Below the pieces are notes generated by a model. It was not told where the DNA came from and made no database searches. It saw only the letters and a program-made list of their open reading frames with translations. The translations under genes were made by a program, and so were the position numbers. Shown piece after piece: positions 1 through 6,452 of a DNA stretch of 64,000 nt. Source of the DNA: GCA-2862585 sp036340235 (GTDB lineage: Bacteria > Bacteroidota > Bacteroidia > Flavobacteriales > UBA7312); the NCBI GenBank assembly GCA_036340235.1, contig JAYYZE010000036.1, positions 120,842 through 184,841 on the forward strand, read 5' to 3'. Position 1 is the stretch's first letter. Every line of letters begins with the position of its first letter.

Positions 1-1853
1 ACAAGGCGCTCACATATTATTTACCAGCTCAAGAGTTTAATTCCAATAACTCTGACTTGAACCGCAAAATAGGCCATTCCTACCTTTACACCAACACGCC
101 CTATTTGGCTATGCCCTTCTTAAAAACCTCATTGGAGTTGGCAGGAGAAGATTCAGAACCTTTTATTTACTTTTTGTTGGGAAAGGCTTATCAATTAGAA
201 AGAGACTTTCATGAGGGAGAAAAATCCTTCCTAAAGTACGGCACCCTTGAAAAAGATAAAAAGCTAGAAGTGTATAAAAAGCTCAATAGAAAACACATAA
301 AGGAATGCAAAAGCGGTGCCGAAATTTTTGGCAAAAAAACACGTGTATGGGTTGACAATGTAAAAGAGCTCAACACGCCTAGTGATGAAATTGCACCCAG
401 CATCACTGCCGACAACTCAGAAATTATATTCAACAGCAACAATACCGGTGATTTTGATATTTACACCGCAGAGCGCCAAAAACGAAAATGGATTCGCCTA
501 TCGTCGCTTTCAAGTTTGAACACCGATGGTGACGATATTTCCTCCAATTTGGCCTATGATGGACAGCGACTACTTTTGTTCAAATACAGCGATGGACAAA
601 GTGACATATACGAGTCCAAGCTGCGAGGCACCGAATGGAGCGAACCCAAGCTCAAAATGTCAAAGGTCGTTAACAGTGTAGGCAATGAAACATTCGCTTC
701 TTACGACCCCCAAGACATCAAGGTCTATTTTGTTTCCGATGGTGGTTTTGGTGGAGATAAAAACATTAGGTTCAGTGGCAAAAAAGACATGGAAGAAACC
801 TTTTGGGGTCAGCCACAAAGTGCGGGTCAGGAGGTCAACACGGGCTTTCAGGAAGGGTCGGTGTACATGGCGCCCGACGGCAACACCATGTACTTTTGCT
901 CTCAGGGGCATAGCTCCATAGGGGGCTACGATGTATTTGTTTCCTACAGAAACGAAGAACTTGGCTTGTGGAGCAAACCCATCAACTTAGGATACCCCAT
1001 CAACACACCCTATGACGAATTGTATTTTAGCATTTCGGCCAGCGGTAAAAGAGCTTATTTTGCCTCCAATAGGGACGGTGGTTCTGGCGGTATGGATATT
1101 TACTGCGCCACTTTTTGGGGCGAACCCAAAATCCCGGGCGTAGCCTCCGAAGACAACCTCATTGCTAGCATCGCCTCACCAATTGAAGATACCTACACTC
1201 CCGAAAGTGTAGAAGTTTCAACTGCCAACAGCTTAACGGTATTTAAGGGGCGCATACTAGATGGACTATTACAAGAGCCAGTCGAGGCAGAAATTAAAAT
1301 CTTTGACAATTCTACTGGAGAAGTCTACGCTGTGATGCGCTCCAATAGCGCTAGTGGAAAGTTTCTTTTGTCATTGCCTTCTGGTCTCAACTATGGTATT
1401 TCGGTAGAAGCTGAGGGTTACCTTTTTCACTCTGAAAACTTCAATTTGCCTAAGGGGTCAGCATACGACATGGTCAACAAAGACATTGAACTGAAAAACA
1501 TTGATATAGGTAGTAAAATTGCCCTCAGAAATGTCTTTTTTGATACTGGAAAATCTGAGGTGAAAATTGACTCCTACCCTGAGCTAGATCGACTTATCAA
1601 ACTGATGAATGACGTTCCTACTCTAAAAATAGAATTGTCAGGACATACCGATAATATTGGAGGCAAAGAGGCCAATGAAAAGCTATCGCAACGTCGTGCA
1701 GAGGCCGTTCGTAACTACCTAGTATCACGATCGGTGGACGGAGGAAGAGTCACTGCCATGGGCTATGGTGCTAGCCGTCCCGTAGATACCAATGCCACCA
1801 AAGAGGGCAGAGCCAACAACCGACGAACCGAGTTTGAAATTACCGCCAACTAA
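1..1853 (+). CDS. porE: PorE-like type IX secretion protein (TPR / PD40 propeller / CRD / OmpA), 5' truncated by window edge
   Basis: The reading frame is open from base 3, so the start lies left of the window; a TTG at 57 is only an internal codon. The visible part has a short TPR-like helical stretch (to about base 300). A set of PD40/WD40-like propeller blades follows (about 350-1150, with repeated DxDIY-type and MDIYCA motifs), then a carboxypeptidase-regulatory-like beta domain (about 1230-1480). The C-terminus is an OmpA peptidoglycan-binding domain (about 1510-1850) with FFDTGKSEV, GHTDNIG and NNRRTEF motifs. This domain order is that of PorE of Porphyromonas, which anchors the type IX secretion ring complex to peptidoglycan. 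OmpA/PD40 proteins are numerous in Bacteroidota, so a paralogue outside T9SS cannot be excluded. The stop overlaps the ATG of the next gene by one base. Confidence 0.75.
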   Translation, partial: KALTYYLPAQEFNSNNSDLNRKIGHSYLYTNTPYLAMPFLKTSLELAGEDSEPFIYFLLGKAYQLERDFHEGEKSFLKYGTLEKDKKLEVYKKLNRKHIKECKSGAEIFGKKTRVWVDNVKELNTPSDEIAPSITADNSEIIFNSNNTGDFDIYTAERQKRKWIRLSSLSSLNTDGDDISSNLAYDGQRLLLFKYSDGQSDIYESKLRGTEWSEPKLKMSKVVNSVGNETFASYDPQDIKVYFVSDGGFGGDKNIRFSGKKDMEETFWGQPQSAGQEVNTGFQEGSVYMAPDGNTMYFCSQGHSSIGGYDVFVSYRNEELGLWSKPINLGYPINTPYDELYFSISASGKRAYFASNRDGGSGGMDIYCATFWGEPKIPGVASEDNLIASIASPIEDTYTPESVEVSTANSLTVFKGRILDGLLQEPVEAEIKIFDNSTGEVYAVMRSNSASGKFLLSLPSGLNYGISVEAEGYLFHSENFNLPKGSAYDMVNKDIELKNIDIGSKIALRNVFFDTGKSEVKIDSYPELDRLIKLMNDVPTLKIELSGHTDNIGGKEANEKLSQRRAEAVRNYLVSRSVDGGRVTAMGYGASRPVDTNATKEGRANNRRTEFEITAN

Positions 1854-2809
1854 TGATTGAATGGATACGATCGTTTAAATGGAGCGTGCAATGCTATAAT
1901 TTTTTTCAAAAAAAGGCCCTGTCGCACAATCTACCATTGTACAAAAAGTATGGCATTTCAAAACGCTATTACGCTTCCGTCTCGTCTGAGGATTTCAAGC
2001 ACCTAGATAATCCAAAATTAACATACGATGTGTTGGACTCGGCCCAAGAGTTGCCCAAAAAGGAACGCTTTCAGCAGCTAGATAAACATACCCAAAAGGC
2101 CCTGTTGCCTTGGTCTAAAAATGGCTATGCCGTCTTGGAAGGGTTTTTTTCTCATGATGAGGTCGATACCTACAATCATGAAATAGAGAAGCTCTTGAAA
2201 AGAAAACAGGTGCAGTGGGGCTATGGTGAAAAAATCATGTTTGCATTCAAAAAATCCTTGCCACTATACCAATCGGCCACCAACACAAAACTACAAACCA
2301 TTCTCCATCTGTTGATGGATAAGGAGATGCACCTATTTCAAAGCATCAATTTTTTGAAAGGCAGTCAGCAACGCGCCCATTCCGACTTTGTGCACATGAC
2401 TACCTATCCCCAAAACAACCTCATTGCTGCTTGGGTAGCTCTTGAAGATATCACAGCTGATAGCGGCCCCCTACATTATTATCCCGGCTCACACACCTTG
2501 CCACACATCCTAAATCCCGATTTTGGCAATGTGGGCACCTCCTTTAGAAATGGCAAAAGTACCTATGCCGATTACGAAGATAAAGTGCAAGATCTCATAG
2601 ACCAGCACGCTTTGGAAAAGCGAATTTTTTTAGCTAAAAAGGGCGATGTGTTTATTTGGCACGCCAATTTGTTACATGGGGGAGAGCCCATGACCAACCC
2701 ACAAGGCAGTCGTAAGAGCATGGTCTTCCATTACTATTCCAAGGATGCCATCTGCTACCACGAAATTAGCGAACGACCGGCGCTCATTCCAACTTTTTCA
2801 TTCAATTAG
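1853..2809 (+). CDS. Phytanoyl-CoA dioxygenase (PhyH) family Fe(II)/2-oxoglutarate oxygenase
   Basis: This 318-residue protein has the PhyH-type facial triad. HSD (His176, Asp178) and the distal His275 in LLHGGEP are the expected iron ligands, and Arg287 (GSRKS) is the expected 2-oxoglutarate-binding residue. LEDITADSGPLHYYPGSH is the usual PhyH core strand pattern. Family members hydroxylate diverse small molecules and lipids, and the substrate cannot be inferred here. There is no signal peptide, so it is cytosolic. The ATG overlaps the stop of the PorE-like gene (TAATG), and the HAD phosphatase starts on the base after its stop, so the three genes are probably co-transcribed and translationally coupled. 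Confidence 0.85.
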   Translation: MIEWIRSFKWSVQCYNFFQKKALSHNLPLYKKYGISKRYYASVSSEDFKHLDNPKLTYDVLDSAQELPKKERFQQLDKHTQKALLPWSKNGYAVLEGFFSHDEVDTYNHEIEKLLKRKQVQWGYGEKIMFAFKKSLPLYQSATNTKLQTILHLLMDKEMHLFQSINFLKGSQQRAHSDFVHMTTYPQNNLIAAWVALEDITADSGPLHYYPGSHTLPHILNPDFGNVGTSFRNGKSTYADYEDKVQDLIDQHALEKRIFLAKKGDVFIWHANLLHGGEPMTNPQGSRKSMVFHYYSKDAICYHEISERPALIPTFSFN

Positions 2810-3460
2810 ATGAAACACCTTTTATTTGACCTCGACGGCACCATTATAGAACCTCAAGAAGGCATCCTCAATAGCCTACGACATGCCATTGATATGATGG
2901 GCTTAGCCATGCCCACAGATGATGAACTGCGGCAGTTTATAGGACCACCCATTGTGGATTACTTTCAACGCCAGTTTGGATTATCTCCCTCTGAAGCTCA
3001 GCAAGGCATCCAATACTTTAGAAACTACTATGCCCAAACTGGCATTCATCAAAACGCCCTGTTCCCTCATATTCCCGAATTGTTCAAGTCACTACACCAG
3101 CTGGGGTACATGCTCTATGTGGCCACCTCCAAACCCACCGTCTTTGCTAAAGAGATACTAAAAAAGCATGGACTAGACCACTTATTCGTAGAAATTGTGG
3201 GTTCAAACTTAGACAATAGCCGCAGCGACAAAGCCGAGATAATTGGCTACATTTTAGACACATACCAACTAAAGCCAAGTCATTGCCTAATGATTGGCGA
3301 TACCCCTTACGACATCATTGGGGCCAAAAAACACCACATACAGTCGGTTGGGGTGACATACGGACACGGTCACTTTAAGCACCACCAGGCCGACTTTACG
3401 GTCGGTGACGTTTATCACCTCGAGGCCCTTATAAAAAAAGAGTTCCCTATTGACAATTAA
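2810..3460 (+). CDS. HAD-superfamily hydrolase, phosphoglycolate phosphatase-like
   Basis: This 216-residue HAD hydrolase has motif I FDLDGT (nucleophile Asp7, acid Asp9), motif II/III ATSKPT with the conserved Lys, and motif IV GDTPYDIIGA. A helical C1-type cap (about residues 15-85) is typical of Gph/PpaX-like phosphatases acting on phosphoglycolate or pyrophosphate. The exact substrate is not determined by the sequence. It begins immediately after the PhyH gene stop with no spacer and is probably the last gene of that operon. Confidence 0.85.
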   Translation: MKHLLFDLDGTIIEPQEGILNSLRHAIDMMGLAMPTDDELRQFIGPPIVDYFQRQFGLSPSEAQQGIQYFRNYYAQTGIHQNALFPHIPELFKSLHQLGYMLYVATSKPTVFAKEILKKHGLDHLFVEIVGSNLDNSRSDKAEIIGYILDTYQLKPSHCLMIGDTPYDIIGAKKHHIQSVGVTYGHGHFKHHQADFTVGDVYHLEALIKKEFPIDN

Positions 3461-3528
3461 ATAGGATTGATTATATTTGAAACCGAATGGCTTTTATAGC
3501 CACCTTAATTCAAGTTTTTTTATGAAGC

Positions 3529-3554
3529 AACCCATGCTGTAATAGGCGTGGGTT
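3529..3554 (+). terminator. Possible hairpin downstream of the HAD gene
   Basis: AACCCATGC (3529-3537) pairs with GCGTGGGTT (3546-3554), with one G-T pair and an 8-base loop. It is followed by an AT-rich stretch but no clean T run. It may be a weak terminator for the operon ending at 3460 or a structure in the leader of the SIMPL gene. Confidence 0.35.
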
Positions 3555-3578
3555 ACTTATTTATTAAATAAAAAAACG

Positions 3579-3992
3579 ATGAAAAAAAGAACGTTTATTT
3601 CTTTAATGATGTGCTTGGCAATGGTTGTGCTGGCACAAGAGTCAGAAGCCCCCTACATAGAGGTAACGGGTACCCCCGATATGCATGTCATTCCCGATGA
3701 GATTTTTATCTCTATTACCATACGAGAGCGCAATAGTGGCAATCACCGGACAGTAAAAGAGCAAGAAGAGGCCTTGAAAACCGCATTGAAAGGCATTGGT
3801 CTAAACTTAGACGATTTAGAATTTTCGGATGCCGATGCCGACTACGTTGCCATTCATTGGTTTAACAAAAAAACACTTAGCCAAAGCCGCTATCGCCTCA
3901 AAGCTAGCACGAGTATCTTGCTCGTTACATATAAAATTTCTTACAGCACACTCTCCCCATCCGCATTGGTGGTCAGTACATCGCTCATATAA
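3579..3992 (+). pseudogene. SIMPL-domain (YggE/DUF541) protein, C-terminally truncated remnant
   Basis: It starts with a signal peptide (MKKRTFISLMM..VVLAQ). Next comes the N-terminal half of a SIMPL domain: the EVTGTPDM..VIPDEIFISI strand, a KEQEEALKTALKGIGL helix and a DADADYVAIHW segment. Family proteins are about 230 residues long. Here recognisable similarity ends near residue 110, and the remaining ~27 residues read the complement of the DUF2461 gene's 3' end. No continuation of the domain is visible downstream. I read it as a gene whose 3' half was deleted at about base 3920. A short functional periplasmic protein is the less likely alternative. Confidence 0.7.
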
Positions 3993-4609
3993 TCCACAAA
4001 GGGGCGTACGGCTTGTAGGGCAGCGTCTAGGCGGTCTAAAAAGTCGGGGGCGGTAGCTTGGTCTTGAGTATAGCGTATGCTAAACAGGTGTTGCTTAAAC
4101 CGCAAGAGGTCTATGTTTGGGTGGTCTTTGGCATAGCCCTTTGGAGCGGTTTTTACGGCATCGCCTTCTAAATCACCCCAAACGCTTTTAAAGTCAGGCG
4201 CATTGATAATGTCGCGGTATTCATCGCCATCTATGGCCAATTCTTGGCGGATACGCTTTAGGTCGGCGGGGTTGGGGTCCCAAAAGCCACAAGCAAGGAA
4301 AATATCTTTGGAACTAAGGTGTAGGTAGTAACCCCCACGGAGTTCGGGTTTGGTACGGTGCCAGTTTAGTCCAAAATGCGTTTTATAGGGTGTTTTGTCT
4401 TTGGAAAAACGCACATCGCGGTAAATGCGAAACAGTTTAAACCGATCGATGCTATCATGCGAATTAAGTTTATTTTTTAGGTCTTCGCCAAACTGCTTCA
4501 CAGAACTTTCTAAGGCTTTAAATTGGGCTTTGTTGGGCTCAAACCACTCACGGTGGTTGTTATGTTCTAGTTGGGTAAAAAACGAGAAAATTTCAGAAGA
4601 TAATTGCAT
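3941..4609 (-). CDS. DUF2461 / TIGR02453 family protein
   Basis: This complete 222-residue member of the TIGR02453 family has no established biochemical role. The family signature FFTQLEHNNHREWFEPNK is at the N-terminus, with the FRIYRDVRFSKDKTPYK and GGYYLHLSSKD motifs in the middle. It is cytosolic with no membrane segment. Its 3' end overlaps the truncated SIMPL gene by 52 bases in convergent orientation. A near-consensus -7 element (TATTTTCG) lies four bases before its ATG, so it appears to have its own promoter rather than being read from the EamA/meaB operon upstream. Confidence 0.85.
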   Translation of the reverse strand: MQLSSEIFSFFTQLEHNNHREWFEPNKAQFKALESSVKQFGEDLKNKLNSHDSIDRFKLFRIYRDVRFSKDKTPYKTHFGLNWHRTKPELRGGYYLHLSSKDIFLACGFWDPNPADLKRIRQELAIDGDEYRDIINAPDFKSVWGDLEGDAVKTAPKGYAKDHPNIDLLRFKQHLFSIRYTQDQATAPDFLDRLDAALQAVRPFVDYMSDVLTTNADGESVL

Positions 4610-4613
4610 GCCT

Positions 4614-4621
4614 CGAAAATA
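4614..4621 (-). promoter_or_regulatory. -7-like element of the DUF2461 gene, four bases from ATG
   Basis: TATTTTCG on the minus strand matches five of the six fixed bases of TAnnTTTG. It is separated from the ATG (4609) by exactly four bases. Confidence 0.4.
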
Positions 4622-4671
4622 GGCATTTTCTAATAAGCCATTGATACGCTCTGCTTAGCGCCTTACTTATT

Positions 4672-5508
4672 TTAGTACCTCACCCTTTTCTTCCACAAAT
4701 TCAGCACAACGCCAGAAATGACCATAGCAATACCCAATAAGCTCATAATGCCGTAGCTTTCCCCAAAGAGGAGGTAGCCGATACTCAAAGCGTAAATGGT
4801 GCCTACGTACTTGAGGCTAATCATTTTGTTGGCAATACCGCTTTGTAGGCCTTTGGTCATGAGTATTTGGGCTAGTTGGGTAAACAGCCCCATAAGGAGG
4901 AGGTAGAGCCAGTCTGTGCCTTGGGGCGCCACCCAATTCAAATAAGACAGTACCGACATTATGGGAATGGCCACCAAAGGGAAATACAAGACCACCACCA
5001 CAGGGTGTTCCGTATCTTTCAGTTGGCGAATGCAAGCATATGCCATACCGGAGAACATGGCGGAGCAAATGCCTATAAGCATAAAGGTCAGAGAAATACG
5101 TTCGTCAAAGCCTTTTATGAGAGCCACACCGACAAAGGCAATTCCAAAGTAAAGCCATTGCTTCAGTTGCATCTTTTCCTTGAGAAAGATAGCCGCAAAG
5201 AGGGCCGTAAATATGGGGGAGAGGTATTGCAAGGTCACCGCACTAGCTAAGGGAATATTCTGTAAGGTGTAGAAGAACATCAGCAGGGCGGTAGTCCCAA
5301 AGATGCCCCGCATTAGCAATACTTTTCTGTTGTTCCCTAAAAGGGGCAGACCCAATCGGCGCAGCATGGCAATGCTCAACACAATGGAGATGATGGAACG
5401 AAAGAGTATGAGTTCGTGTGCCGGAATGTGGGGCAAGTACTTCACGCAAATTTGCATAAGAGCAAAGGCCGCCGTGGAGCCCAACATGTAAAAGACGCCC
5501 TTTTTCAC
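4672..5508 (-). CDS. EamA/DMT-superfamily transporter
   Basis: This 278-residue integral membrane protein has about ten hydrophobic segments and the internal duplication of EamA (drug/metabolite transporter) proteins; the second half begins near residue 140. Motifs such as ASAVTLQYLSPIFTALFAAIFLKE at the end of the first repeat fit the family. The substrate is unknown; relatives export amino acids or metabolites. Its start overlaps the meaB stop by four bases (ATGA type), making it the last gene of the divIC-mutase-meaB transcript. Confidence 0.85.
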   Translation of the reverse strand: MKKGVFYMLGSTAAFALMQICVKYLPHIPAHELILFRSIISIVLSIAMLRRLGLPLLGNNRKVLLMRGIFGTTALLMFFYTLQNIPLASAVTLQYLSPIFTALFAAIFLKEKMQLKQWLYFGIAFVGVALIKGFDERISLTFMLIGICSAMFSGMAYACIRQLKDTEHPVVVVLYFPLVAIPIMSVLSYLNWVAPQGTDWLYLLLMGLFTQLAQILMTKGLQSGIANKMISLKYVGTIYALSIGYLLFGESYGIMSLLGIAMVISGVVLNLWKKRVRY

Positions 5509-6452
5509 AGAAAAAGTTGATCTATAGCCTTAGATGGCGTTAGCTTTCCTTGACTAACGGCCTCTTCCAGTTTCTGAATTTGGGTCTGGTGTTGGCTATA
5601 AAAATTACTTTCTAGTCGATCCTGTATGAGGTGGTGCATCCAAAAGCGTTGTTGGGCTTGGCGTTGTTTTTCAAAAAAGCCCCTTTCAGTGGTCCATTGC
5701 TGAAAATCGCAGAGGTGTTGCCAGGCCTGTGCTATGCCTTTTTTCTCTAGTGCCGAGCAAATACCCACCTGAGGAATCCATCCGCTATCGCTAGTAGGAA
5801 AAAGGTGCAAAGCGGTTTTGTATTGGGCTTGGGCTTTCTTGGCAGGGGTGAGGTTGTCGCCATCGGCTTTGTTGATGAGCAGTATATCGGCCATTTCCAT
5901 GATGCCTCGCTTGATGCCTTGCAGTTCGTCTCCCGCACCGGCGAGCATAAGTAAGAGGAAGGTATCTACCATGGAATGCACGGCCGTTTCGGATTGACCA
6001 ACACCCACGGTTTCTATCAATATGACCTCATAACCGGCAGCCTCACAAAGAAGGATGCTTTCTCTCGTTTTTCGGGCTACTCCGCCCAAAGAACCCGAGG
6101 TGGGCGAGGGGCGAATAAAGGCCAAGTCATCGGCCGAGAGTTCATTCATACGGGTTTTGTCGCCCAAAATACTACCGCCCGATTTTGCGCTAGAGGGATC
6201 GATGGCCAAAACAGCCACTTTCTTTCTTTGTGCCGTGAGGTGTTTGCCGAGGGCTTCTATAAAGGTGCTTTTGCCTACGCCAGGAACGCCAGTAATGCCA
6301 ATACGTAAGGAATTGCCACTGTGGGGCAGAAGGTCTTGCAAAATACCTTTAGCCTCTTCCTGATGACTTTCCAGAGTACTCTCCACCAAGGTAATGGCTT
6401 GTGCCAATGCCGAGCGATTGCCATCCAGTATGTCCGTAATGAGTTTATGCAT
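5505..6452 (-). CDS. meaB: Methylmalonyl-CoA mutase-associated GTPase MeaB (ArgK family)
   Basis: This 315-residue P-loop GTPase chaperones adenosylcobalamin loading and protects methylmalonyl-CoA mutase. The P-loop is GVPGVGKSTF, followed by VLAIDPSS and the switch region TSGSLGGVARKTRE. The G3-like stretch is ETVGVGQSE and the base-recognition motif is NKADGDN. I chose the ATG at 6452 (MHKLITDIL) because family homology begins there; the longer reading to 6575 would lie inside the mutase gene. The start overlaps the mutase stop by eight bases, so coupled translation of mutase and chaperone is likely. Confidence 0.93.
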   Translation of the reverse strand: MHKLITDILDGNRSALAQAITLVESTLESHQEEAKGILQDLLPHSGNSLRIGITGVPGVGKSTFIEALGKHLTAQRKKVAVLAIDPSSAKSGGSILGDKTRMNELSADDLAFIRPSPTSGSLGGVARKTRESILLCEAAGYEVILIETVGVGQSETAVHSMVDTFLLLMLAGAGDELQGIKRGIMEMADILLINKADGDNLTPAKKAQAQYKTALHLFPTSDSGWIPQVGICSALEKKGIAQAWQHLCDFQQWTTERGFFEKQRQAQQRFWMHHLIQDRLESNFYSQHQTQIQKLEEAVSQGKLTPSKAIDQLFL

